39,339 bases of DNA. Origin: Bacteroidales bacterium. GTDB lineage: Bacteria > Bacteroidota > Bacteroidia > Bacteroidales > WRLA01. Positions within the stretch are counted from its first letter, which is position 1. Every line of letters starts with the position of its first letter. Below are positions 7,415 through 14,635 of the stretch, piece by piece. The notes under the pieces were generated by a model. It saw only the letters and a program-made list of their open reading frames with translations, ran no database searches and was not told where the DNA came from. The position numbers were made by a program, and so were the translations under genes. Location of the stretch: NCBI GenBank assembly GCA_009777825.1, contig WRLA01000025.1:1-39339 (forward strand), given 5' to 3'.

Positions 7415-7966
7415 ATGAGTGAAACTGAAAATGTAAAGAAATGGTATGTTGTTCGCACCGTTAACGGAGGCGAGAAAAAGTCGAAACAGTATATAGAAGC
7501 TGAAGTCGCCAACTATCGTTTGCAGGACTTTGTCTCGCAAGTGCTTATCCCCGTCGAAAAAGTTTACCAGGTGAAAAATGGTAAAAAAGTCAGTACCGAG
7601 CGGAACTATTTTCCCGGTTATGTTCTGATAGAAGCAGCATTGACAGCAGAAATCAAATACATTATCCGCAACGTTCCGGGCGTCATAGGATTTCTCGGTT
7701 CAAAAGAAAACCCCGACCCGCTGCGTCCGTCAGAAGTAAACCGAATCCTCGGCAAAGTTGACGAACTCACGGCACAGGGCGAAGAACTGAACGTCCCATA
7801 CAAACTGAACGAAGATGTGATAGTGTCCGACGGACCCTTTAACGGCTTCAAAGGAACAATAGAGGAAATCTACGAAGACAAGAAGAAAGTTGTCGTTTCG
7901 GTAATGATCTTTGGTCGTAAAACACCGTTGGAATTGGGTTTCTCTCAAATAATCAAGGAGGCATAG
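7415..7966 (+). CDS. nusG: Transcription termination/antitermination protein NusG
   Basis: NusG binds RNA polymerase near the clamp helices and couples it to Rho or the ribosome. The N-terminal NGN domain spans about residues 7-115 (KWYVVRTVNGGEKK, FPGYVLIE, IRNVPGVIGFLG). The C-terminal KOW domain spans about 130-183 (VIVSDGPFNGFKGTIEEI). The length of 183 residues is normal. It follows secE by 98 nt. The 13-bp string AATATTAGATTCG occurs just upstream of both secE (about 7110) and nusG (about 7374), possibly a shared leader element. Confidence 0.98.
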   Translation: MSETENVKKWYVVRTVNGGEKKSKQYIEAEVANYRLQDFVSQVLIPVEKVYQVKNGKKVSTERNYFPGYVLIEAALTAEIKYIIRNVPGVIGFLGSKENPDPLRPSEVNRILGKVDELTAQGEELNVPYKLNEDVIVSDGPFNGFKGTIEEIYEDKKKVVVSVMIFGRKTPLELGFSQIIKEA

Positions 7967-8035
7967 TACTGACGTTACATCGCAAACGTTGTTTTATACA
8001 ACACGAGTAGTAATTAATTAAAGTTTTTAACAAAA

Positions 8036-8479
8036 ATGGCAAAAGAAGTTAGCGGTTTAATCAAATTGCAAGTTAAAGGTGGCGCTGCTAACCCGTCTCC
8101 TCCGATAGGACCCGCATTGGGTTCCAAAGGGGTGAACATCATGGAATTTTGTAAGCAGTTCAACGCGCGTACACAAGACCAGGCGGGTAAAGTATTGCCG
8201 GTAATCATTACCGTTTACAAAGATAAATCGTTTGAATTTATCATCAAAACGCCTCCTGCTGCCGTGCAGATCATGGAACTCGCCAAACTCAAAAAAGGAT
8301 CAGCGGAGCCGAACCGTAATAAGGTCGGCACCGTAACATGGGATCAAATACAGGTCATAGCCGAAAGCAAAATGAAGGATATGAACTGTTTTACCCTCGA
8401 TTCGGCAATGAGTATGGTAGCCGGAACAGCACGAAGCATCGGCGTCAAGGTAAAAGGTGAACCGCCTTTCGTCAAATAA
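8036..8479 (+). CDS. rplK: 50S ribosomal protein L11
   Basis: L11 forms the GTPase-associated centre with 23S rRNA and L10-L12. Signatures are [23 protein letters not shown] at the N-terminus, where the prolines contact factors, and the C-terminal rRNA-binding domain ending in [10 protein letters not shown]. The length of 147 residues is normal. It is followed by rplA after 39 nt in the standard order. Confidence 0.99.
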   Translation: MAKEVSGLIKLQVKGGAANPSPPIGPALGSKGVNIMEFCKQFNARTQDQAGKVLPVIITVYKDKSFEFIIKTPPAAVQIMELAKLKKGSAEPNRNKVGTVTWDQIQVIAESKMKDMNCFTLDSAMSMVAGTARSIGVKVKGEPPFVK

Positions 8480-8518
8480 ATTGCCAACATCAGTCGAATA
8501 CATTAAAAATAACACAAA

Positions 8519-9214
8519 ATGGCAAAACTTACAAAAAAGCAAAAAGAGGCTTTCTCAAAGTTTGACAAGAACGTTGTGTATTCACTCGGAGAAGCGCTCA
8601 ATACAGTGAAACGCATCTCTTACACCAAGTTCGACGCATCGGTGGATATAGACGTCCGCCTCGGCGTTGACCCGCGTAAAGCGAACCAAATGGTAAGAGG
8701 CGTTGTTACCCTCCCTCACGGGACAGGTAAGACTGTTCGCGTTTTAGCCCTTGTAACCCCCGACAAAGAAGAGGAAGCAAGAGCAGCCGGAGCAGACCAT
8801 GTTGGCCTTGACGAATACATAGATAAAATCAAAGGCGGTTGGACCGACATTGACGTTATTTTGACAATGCCTTCTATCATGCCTAAGGTAGGCGCACTCG
8901 GTCGCGTCCTTGGTCCGCGCGGGCTCATGCCCAACCCGAAATCGGGCACCGTAACCATGGACATCGGCTCAGCCGTCAAAGAAGTAAAGGCAGGTAAGAT
9001 AGACTTCAAAGTAGATAAGTTCGGCATCATCCACGCCGGCATCGGAAGAGTGTCGTTCGTAAAAGAACAACTCGAAGATAACGTGCGCGAAATCATGCAG
9101 ACCATCATCAAACTGAAGCCTTCCGCAGCGAAAGGTACTTATGTTAAAAGCATTTACGTATCCAGCACAATGAGCCCAGGCGTGCAAGTTGATGCAAAAT
9201 CCGTAACGCAGTAA
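8519..9214 (+). CDS. rplA: 50S ribosomal protein L1
   Basis: L1 builds the mobile L1 stalk at the tRNA exit site, and in many bacteria it represses its own operon. It is full length (231 residues), with conserved [33 protein letters not shown], and the closing [18 protein letters not shown]. Nucleotides 8696-8801, about codons 60-95, are repeated almost exactly at 13400-13502, 4.6 kb downstream. This intact gene appears to be the source. No L1-binding leader structure could be identified upstream of rplK. Confidence 0.99.
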   Translation: MAKLTKKQKEAFSKFDKNVVYSLGEALNTVKRISYTKFDASVDIDVRLGVDPRKANQMVRGVVTLPHGTGKTVRVLALVTPDKEEEARAAGADHVGLDEYIDKIKGGWTDIDVILTMPSIMPKVGALGRVLGPRGLMPNPKSGTVTMDIGSAVKEVKAGKIDFKVDKFGIIHAGIGRVSFVKEQLEDNVREIMQTIIKLKPSAAKGTYVKSIYVSSTMSPGVQVDAKSVTQ

Positions 9215-9249
9215 GCGAAATTATTAACCATTAAAAGAGAAAGTAGCTT

Positions 9250-9774
9250 ATGAACACACAACAAAAAGTACAAATCGTAGAAACGCTTACCACCCTGCTT
9301 CAGCAATATGACGTGGTCTATCTGGCTGACATAGGAGGATTTAATGCCGAAAAAACGTCGGACTTCCGTCGAGAATGCTTCAAGAACGGTATTAAAGTAG
9401 AAGTAGTAAAGAACACCCTGTTGATAAAAGCGATGGAGACGTCGGGCAAAGACTTTTCGGAGTTGATGACCGTCGCCAAAGGCGAAACCGCCATCCTGCT
9501 TTCAGAAACAGCAAACGCACCTGCACGCCTTATCAAAGAGTTCAGGAAAAAACGTAATCTAGAGAAACCCCTGCTCAAGGGCGCATACGCACAAGAGTGT
9601 ACATACCTGGGTAATAACCAATTGGATGCCTTAGTCAACATCAAGTCGAAAAACGAACTCGTTGGCGACATCATCGGATTGCTGCAATCACCCGTCAAGA
9701 ACGTACTCTCAGCCCTCCAATCAGGCGGTAACACCATCGCAGGTCTTGTTAAGACGCTGTCGGAACGAGCATAA
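9250..9774 (+). CDS. rplJ: 50S ribosomal protein L10
   Basis: L10 anchors the L7/L12 dimers to the ribosome. The N-terminal rRNA-binding domain shows VYLADIGGFNAEKTSDFRRECFKNGIKVEVVKNTLLIKAM, and the C-terminal helix that binds L12 follows (LQSPVKNVLSALQSGGNTIAGLVKTL). The length of 174 residues is normal. The 35-nt gap from rplA is too short for the long leader known in E. coli, so autoregulation would have to work differently. Confidence 0.98.
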   Translation: MNTQQKVQIVETLTTLLQQYDVVYLADIGGFNAEKTSDFRRECFKNGIKVEVVKNTLLIKAMETSGKDFSELMTVAKGETAILLSETANAPARLIKEFRKKRNLEKPLLKGAYAQECTYLGNNQLDALVNIKSKNELVGDIIGLLQSPVKNVLSALQSGGNTIAGLVKTLSERA

Positions 9775-9817
9775 TTTAGTTAGTATTTATTTAAAAACAC
9801 ATTAAAAAGATAATAAA

Positions 9818-10195
9818 ATGGCAGATTTGAAAGCTTTTGCGGAACAGTTAGTGAACTTAACTGTTAAAGAAGTGAACGAGTTAGCAGCAATACTCAAAGA
9901 AGAATACGGCATCGAGCCGGCAGCAGCAGCAGTAGTAGCAGCAGGTCCCGCCGCAGGCGGCGAAGCAGCAGCAGTCGAAGAACAAACCTCCTTCGACGTC
10001 ATACTGAAAGAAGCAGGCGCCGAAAAATTGAAAGTTGTGAAACTCGTCAAAGAATTGACCAGCCTCGGGTTGAAAGAAGCTAAAGACATCGTAGATGCAG
10101 CTCCAAAACCCATCAAAGAAGGCGTCAGCAAAGACGAAGCCGAAGCCCTGAAAGCTCAGTTAGAGGAAGCAGGCGCGAAAGTGGAACTGAAGTAG
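9818..10195 (+). CDS. rplL: 50S ribosomal protein L7/L12
   Basis: The stalk protein that recruits translation factors. It has the N-terminal dimerisation part ([22 protein letters not shown]), an alanine-rich hinge (about residues 35-50), and the conserved C-terminal factor-binding domain ([39 protein letters not shown]). The length of 125 residues is normal. In most bacteria rpoB and rpoC follow in the same operon. Here a strong terminator stands 22 nt after the stop, and the next sequence is unrelated. Confidence 0.99.
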   Translation: MADLKAFAEQLVNLTVKEVNELAAILKEEYGIEPAAAAVVAAGPAAGGEAAAVEEQTSFDVILKEAGAEKLKVVKLVKELTSLGLKEAKDIVDAAPKPIKEGVSKDEAEALKAQLEEAGAKVELK

Positions 10196-10217
10196 AAACG
10201 TTGATTCTTGAAAACTG

Positions 10218-10260
10218 AAATATAGGCGCTTTTGAAAAAAGCGCCTATATTTTGTTTGTT
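10218..10260 (+). terminator. Rho-independent terminator after rplL
   Basis: A perfect 16-bp stem (10218-10233 with 10237-10252, core TATAGGCGC/GCGCCTATA) has a 3-nt loop and is followed by TTTG-rich sequence. It closes the secE-rplL transcript. Confidence 0.85.
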
Positions 10261-10277
10261 TCTGCTTGTCATTTTAA

Positions 10278-11069
10278 TATTCCATATCTACGCTCGTATT
10301 CAGCAATGATAGTTATATTTTTGAAAAAATCAAATATGATTCAGGGCTTTCGGATGATTCTGATTTAAGTTTTTTGGTTGATTTGATAAAAACAATGGGA
10401 TACAAATTATACATAAGGGATGTTTCTTTTTTGGGTTTTCCTGCATACCATGTGTATATTCCAGGAATGAGTGAAATAAAAAATATATTTTCTTACGATC
10501 AATTTAATCGCCAATTTCAAAAAAGAAGAAATTATTTTCTTACTGCACACAATCTCAAGGAAGCGACAGACGAAGAAATAATCCAACTATTAGAAGCCCT
10601 TTCTTGGAACGATAATACGATTATTACGAATTTTTTTAATAAACAAGATGCATTTTCAACAACAAACCTCAATTTATTGAAAGCGATCCTTTATAATTGT
10701 GTTCATTTAAAGGATAAAGCCCTTGAATGTTTGGAAACTTTTATGAAAACAACTGTTGAAGAAATGGATAATAAAAGTAAGATGTTTTTTCGGTGCGTAA
10801 GAGACATGCTTTATTTAGAACAAAATAATCTTGATATAAATCCGTTAAAAAACATATACCCTATAAGTATGCTCCAAGAAACAAAGATGTTTTTAAAAGA
10901 ACGGCACAGTTTGGATTATGTTAAAATCTCTTCTTGTTTCGATTGTAGCAATTGTCAAATTCGTTCATCATGTATGTATTTTGATTACGCCAAGTTAGTA
11001 AAAGTCACCGAGACCGTTTTTGCTAATAATATTCCTAATCAAGAAAAAGTTTCCAGTATTTTTTACTAA
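10278..11069 (+). pseudogene. YcaO-domain protein lacking its N-terminal part
   Basis: The open frame is preceded by a stop at 10275 and has only a weak TTG start at 10374. It reads FSNDSYIFEKIKYDS, then YIRDVSFLGFPAYHVYIPGMSEI, the final part of a YcaO ATP-dependent amide-activating domain (compare the VxVxxPGMSEI ending of E. coli YcaO). A helical tail of about 150 residues follows, with cysteines in a C-x2-C-x2-C-x5-C cluster (CFDCSNCQIRSSC, residues 188-200 counting from 10374). The ATP-binding N-terminal part of the fold is missing, so the enzyme should be inactive. The tail does not end in PxPxP, so it is not a typical azoline cyclodehydratase. The beta-barrel receptor gene starts 10 nt downstream, suggesting one operon. 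Base composition is much richer in A+T than in the ribosomal genes. Confidence 0.72.
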
Positions 11070-11079
11070 TCAGGATTAT

Positions 11080-13401
11080 ATGAGCGCACATAAAACTTTT
11101 ATTACAACCATCTTACTGCTTTTTTCCCACCAAGTACTGCATGCTCAAACATCTATCAGCGGATTTATTACAACTTTGGATTCCATACCAATTTCTCATG
11201 TAAACCTCGTATTGTGCCATAATGATACTATCATTTCAGGAACAACAACTAATCTTAATGGTGAATTCATTTTTACAAATGTGAAAGCCAATAATTATAC
11301 ATTGAAGATTCATCACCTCGAATATCTTACCAAAACTTTTGATGTCAGCATATTTGAAGATAAACCTATTGCGTTGGGGACTATTGAATTAGAACCCTTT
11401 ATCCAAGAATTAGAAACAGTCGAAATAATCGACAAAAGCAGTAATCGTTTTGGGGACAAGCAAATATATTATCCGACTGCTGTTGATCGCGAATCGAGTA
11501 GTGCATTGGACATGATAAGTTTAGTCCCTAAATTTGTGTTGGAGCCGAGTAGCCAACAATTAGTTACCGTTAAAGGTGATCAGGTGAAAATACTTATCAA
11601 TGGGATTAGTGCCACAGAGACGGACTTGCTACTTATCACACCTGAGAATATTAGCCGAGTAGAATATTATGATAATCCTCCGGCACGCTATTCATTAATT
11701 GGAGTAGGTGCGGTTGTTAATATAATAACCAAACAGAGTATTATGATGGGTGGTCAAATTGCGATGAACCTGCAAAACAGTGTTAATAAAGGACACGGGA
11801 ACGATTTAGTAGGAATGAAGTATAATTTGAAAAACTCTCAATTTGGATTAAAATACAGGTTCCGATATAAAAATCAAAACGAAAGGATTGTCAATGAATC
11901 GTTGTTCTATCACTTTGATAATATTGAAAATCATAAAATAAAAACCGGAGAAAATAGCCCATTTAAATTATTCGATCATTTAATAGATTTTGATTTTACA
12001 AATCAAAAGCCTGATAATTATATATTCAATGCAAAGATTTCTTTAATGGAATCCGAACAAAAAATTAAAAACAGACAAAATATAGAACAAATCAAACCGA
12101 TTAATATCAACGAAAATGCTTATAATGAAGAAAACAACAATTATTTATCCCCTGTTGCAGATGTATATTTTGAAAAGAAAATAAAAGATCGTCAGAGTTT
12201 TTTAATAAATGTTGTCGGGACTTATTATGATGCCGAGTTCTCAAATAATTACTCGGAATTCACATCACAAGACACTGTATTTAAAAGTTTTGTGAACGTT
12301 TTAAGCAGTAAATATTCTGCAATTTCGGATGCGTTGTACACATATTCTTGGAAAAACAATAACCTTACAGGAGGCGTGCGATACATGTATGCAAAAGCAA
12401 TACAAGATGTTTCAACAGAAAATACAGAAAAATTGTCTTCGCAAACACAGGAATTATATGGATATACCCAACTAATAGGACGCATTTCAAATTTTTCATA
12501 TTCAGTAAGTGCCGGCGTAAATTATAGCGAATTTGATAGCTATGAACTAAGTAAAGAATACTCATTTATCTATTTTCGTCCGGACATAACTTTATATTAC
12601 ACAAAAGGAAATTCGGAATTTTCTTTATCCTCACAAATTAACACTTACAATCCAGTCTTAAGTGAACTAAGCCATATTCCCGTTATGCAAGACACGCTTT
12701 TTGCATATAGCGGAAACCCTGATTTAAAACCATATAACAAGTATTTTGCGGCATTGTCTTATGAATATTCGCGTTCCAAATTTTATTTATGGACAAATAT
12801 ATCTTTTGATTATGCAACGAATCCTATTTTACCTTATTTTAATGTTCAACCAGCATATATTCTACAAACTTATGCTAATTTAGATTGCTCTAAAGAATAT
12901 GCGCTATCTATTTTCACGCAATGGTTCCCATTTGAATCAAAATGGATGAGATTACGTTTGTCAGGAACTGTTTTTAAAACAATCAACGAAAATTCAGATG
13001 TTGTTTGGTCACAAATCGGATACCGGATTATTCCGTCCTGTATCATGAAATATAAAAAGTGGGGATTGTCTCTGTTTTACCAATCTTACACCGAGACGCT
13101 AAAGGGGCAATTATTAAAAAATGAACCGAGTTTTACCTCAGTAGAGCTAAGTTATAAACCCATTAATAGCATGTCTTTAATAGCTGGAGTACGAAACCCA
13201 TTTTATCCCGACAGAAAATATGAAACAAAAACTCAAGATATTTCCTTTTTATCCCGCTACTCCTCGGAAACCATACGAGATAATTCCAATTTAATTTATC
13301 TGCAATTTGTATATACACTTTCATTTGGTAAACAAATGCAGAATTATGAAAAAAAATTGCAAAATCAAGATATTGATTCGGGGATATTTAAGTTACAATA
13401 G
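11080..13401 (+). CDS. Outer-membrane beta-barrel receptor, TonB-dependent type
   Basis: A 773-residue outer-membrane protein. I chose the ATG at 11080, which gives a clean signal peptide ([15 protein letters not shown]..., cleavage near LHA-Q). The upstream in-frame extension lies inside the YcaO gene. Next come a CarboxypepD_reg-like beta-sandwich ([19 protein letters not shown]...[17 protein letters not shown], about 25-100), a plug-like domain (about 110-220, [17 protein letters not shown]...[19 protein letters not shown]), and a long beta-barrel rich in aromatic, alternating strands. It resembles the outer membrane beta-barrel (OMP_b-brl_3) family of Bacteroidetes receptors. The substrate is unknown, and there is no SusD-like partner. 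The stop codon touches the rplA duplicate. Low GC content suggests transfer together with the YcaO fragment. Confidence 0.85.
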   Translation: MSAHKTFITTILLLFSHQVLHAQTSISGFITTLDSIPISHVNLVLCHNDTIISGTTTNLNGEFIFTNVKANNYTLKIHHLEYLTKTFDVSIFEDKPIALGTIELEPFIQELETVEIIDKSSNRFGDKQIYYPTAVDRESSSALDMISLVPKFVLEPSSQQLVTVKGDQVKILINGISATETDLLLITPENISRVEYYDNPPARYSLIGVGAVVNIITKQSIMMGGQIAMNLQNSVNKGHGNDLVGMKYNLKNSQFGLKYRFRYKNQNERIVNESLFYHFDNIENHKIKTGENSPFKLFDHLIDFDFTNQKPDNYIFNAKISLMESEQKIKNRQNIEQIKPININENAYNEENNNYLSPVADVYFEKKIKDRQSFLINVVGTYYDAEFSNNYSEFTSQDTVFKSFVNVLSSKYSAISDALYTYSWKNNNLTGGVRYMYAKAIQDVSTENTEKLSSQTQELYGYTQLIGRISNFSYSVSAGVNYSEFDSYELSKEYSFIYFRPDITLYYTKGNSEFSLSSQINTYNPVLSELSHIPVMQDTLFAYSGNPDLKPYNKYFAALSYEYSRSKFYLWTNISFDYATNPILPYFNVQPAYILQTYANLDCSKEYALSIFTQWFPFESKWMRLRLSGTVFKTINENSDVVWSQIGYRIIPSCIMKYKKWGLSLFYQSYTETLKGQLLKNEPSFTSVELSYKPINSMSLIAGVRNPFYPDRKYETKTQDISFLSRYSSETIRDNSNLIYLQFVYTLSFGKQMQNYEKKLQNQDIDSGIFKLQ

Positions 13402-13502
13402 AGGCGTTGTCCTCCCTCACGGGACAGGTAAGACTGTTCGCGTTTTAGCCCTTGTAACCCCCGACAAAGAAGAGGAAGCAAGAGCAGCCGGAGCAGACCA
13501 TG
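13400..13502 (+). repeat. Duplicate of an internal rplA segment
   Basis: These 103 nt match 8696-8801 of the intact rplA with no visible difference except a 3-nt in-frame deletion near the left end (TAC missing after GTTGT). Outside the segment the similarity stops abruptly on both sides. The translation keeps the L1 segment [20 protein letters not shown], fused in frame to unrelated residues. It lacks the rest of L1 and cannot be functional. The left edge coincides with the receptor gene's stop codon (TAG at 13399-13401). Confidence 0.95.
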
Positions 13503-13563
13503 CGGTCTTAATTTAAAATCGTATCAAAGACGAAAAAAAGTTGCACAAGTTACCAAAAATTAA

Positions 13564-13571
13564 TAATTTTG
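13564..13571 (+). promoter_or_regulatory. Promoter of the ParD/ParE pair (TAATTTTG)
   Basis: A perfect TAnnTTTG element lies 34 bp upstream of the antitoxin ATG. Confidence 0.6.
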
Positions 13572-13604
13572 CCGCAGTTTAACGGTTTAAATAAAATTGA
13601 AAAA

Positions 13605-13853
13605 ATGGGACGAAATACATCCGTATCTTTAGGGCATTACTTCGAAGGTTTTGTTGAGAATAACATTTCTGAAGGCAGGTATAAAAACGTGAGTGAGATT
13701 ATTCGTGCAGGGCTGCGTTTGTTGGAAGAGGAAGAAAATAGAATTAGCATTTTAAAAAAACTCATTCGAGAAGGAGTAGATAGCGGGATTGCAAATAATT
13801 TCAATCCACAGAAACATCTTGAATTACTAAAAGTTAACAAGAAAAATGGCTAA
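13605..13853 (+). CDS. parD: ParD-family antitoxin
   Basis: The antitoxin of a type II toxin-antitoxin pair, with 82 residues from the ATG at 13605. The N-terminal ribbon-helix-helix DNA-binding part reads NTSVSLGHYFEGFVENNISEGRYKNVSEIIRAGLRLLEEEE, which fits the ParD/CopG pattern (TSVSLGxHFxxFIxxxVxxGRYxxxSEVIRxGLRLLE). The C-terminal tail should wrap around the toxin. An alternative in-frame start lies upstream, but it precedes the promoter's probable transcription start. The last 8 nt overlap the toxin gene, so translation is likely coupled. Such pairs repress their own promoter. Confidence 0.9.
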   Translation: MGRNTSVSLGHYFEGFVENNISEGRYKNVSEIIRAGLRLLEEEENRISILKKLIREGVDSGIANNFNPQKHLELLKVNKKNG

Positions 13854-14148
13854 CTATTTCTTATCCAACAAGGCAGTAGAAGATTTATCCAATATTTGGA
13901 ATTATACCTATGAAACTTGGTCGGAAAATCAAGCAGATAAGTACTATAATATTTTGATTGATTTTTGTGAAGAGATTTCAAAAAATCCAAAAGTCGGAAA
14001 AAATTACGATGAAATTGACGAACATATCAGAGGATATCGTGCAAGTCATCATATTATATTCTACCGAATAATTGCAGCAAATGTAATTGAAGTAGTGAGA
14101 ATTTTACACCAAAGCATGGATTTGAAAAATAGGATGTCCGAAGTGTGA
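13846..14148 (+). CDS. parE: ParE-family toxin (RelE/ParE superfamily)
   Basis: The toxin partner of the upstream ParD, 100 residues long. It shows the family pattern: YFLSNKAVEDLSNIWNYTYETW near the N-terminus, then a middle helix, then IRGYRASHHIIFYRI and VIEVVRILHQSMD at the C-terminus. The RxxxxxHxIFYR and RILHxxMD motifs are classic for ParE. ParE proteins typically poison DNA gyrase. The gene is intact. It sits between the rplA duplicate and the sigma-54-like promoter module, so the pair looks like a separate insertion into this patchwork region. Confidence 0.92.
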   Translation: MANYFLSNKAVEDLSNIWNYTYETWSENQADKYYNILIDFCEEISKNPKVGKNYDEIDEHIRGYRASHHIIFYRIIAANVIEVVRILHQSMDLKNRMSEV

Positions 14149-14164
14149 TTTTTCCCCCTGTCCA

Positions 14165-14203
14165 CTGTCCGAAACCGAACACAAAGTGTCCGTTTTCGAA
14201 CAC
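14165..14203 (+). promoter_or_regulatory. Paired 18-bp inverted-repeat sites, enhancer-like (copy 1)
   Basis: Two imperfect palindromes, CTGTCCGAAACCGAACAC at 14165-14182 and GTGTCCGTTTTCGAACAC at 14186-14203, lie 21 bp apart centre to centre. The same pair in the same arrangement precedes the HlyD operon (35915-35953). The sites read as binding sites for an NtrC-type activator acting on the promoter 54 bp downstream. Confidence 0.7.
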
Positions 14204-14254
14204 TTTTCTAATTTCCGAAATATGTAAAAAGTTGATTTTCAATATATTAAAATT

Positions 14255-14271
14255 TTCGCACGACATTTGCT
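14255..14271 (+). promoter_or_regulatory. Sigma-54-like -24/-12 promoter (copy 1)
   Basis: TTCGCACGACATTTGCT matches the sigma-54 consensus TGGCACG-N4-TTGCT in all but one fixed base (C for G in the first GG). Spacing between the -24 and -12 parts is correct. Downstream it runs straight into a hydrolase fragment. Confidence 0.7.
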
Positions 14272-14281
14272 ATTATGCACA

Positions 14282-14470
14282 GGTATCGGGATGTCGTATG
14301 AAAGCGCGTTCAAAACCGATTCTATTGTCGGAACGTTCAAACAGGGCGCGTTTTCGGTTCCCATGACCTTGAAAAGAACACCTGTGGAAGTGAAACCCCT
14401 TATTCGTCCACAAGAGCCTAAGCCGCCATATCCTCGCTCGGAAGAGATAATGTTCGAGAATGGATATTAA
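14282..14470 (+). pseudogene. Fragment of an alpha/beta hydrolase (N-terminal accessory part)
   Basis: The frame encodes GIGMSYESAF, then VGTFKQGAFSVPMTL, then RPQEPKPPYPRSEEIMFENG, and stops. In Bacteroidetes alpha/beta hydrolases with a lipocalin-like N-terminal domain, a GTFKQ...LxL stretch followed by RPQEPKxPYPYxSEEVTFEN sits just before the hydrolase domain. Here both the protein's beginning and the whole catalytic domain are absent. The fragment is joined to the sigma-54-like promoter at about 14276-14282 and is followed within 20 bp by a terminator-like hairpin. It is a remnant of a gene that may once have belonged to the same regulon, or a product of rearrangement. Confidence 0.7.
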
Positions 14471-14489
14471 CACGGTAATTCTTGAAAGG

Positions 14490-14530
14490 AAAATAGAGAC
14501 GTTTTGAAAAAAATATCTCTATTTTGTTTT
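14490..14530 (+). terminator. Terminator-like hairpin
   Basis: The arms AAAATAGAGA (14490-14499) and TCTCTATTTT (14516-14525) flank a loop and are followed by G and TTTT. The layout, including ATTCTTGAAA upstream and TTTTGAAAAAA in the loop, resembles the rplL terminator at 10218. Confidence 0.6.
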
Positions 14531-14635
14531 CGGTAACTATTCAATTTTCAACTTTTGATAGAATTTTAGAGAAATTATTACGGATTATCAATAAATTACG
14601 AAAACCCAAAGACTTCTTAGTCCGAAATGTGTTCA

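Noticed and set aside
9215..9249. L10 or L1 autoregulatory leader
   Set aside because: The gap before rplJ is only 35 nt and unstructured, and the 69-nt gap before rplK shows just a small GTTGT/ACAAC hairpin. Neither supports a known leader.
13307..13516. A 69-residue frame containing an L1-like stretch
   Set aside because: It is an out-of-frame tail of the receptor gene joined to the rplA duplicate. There is no plausible start and no complete domain.
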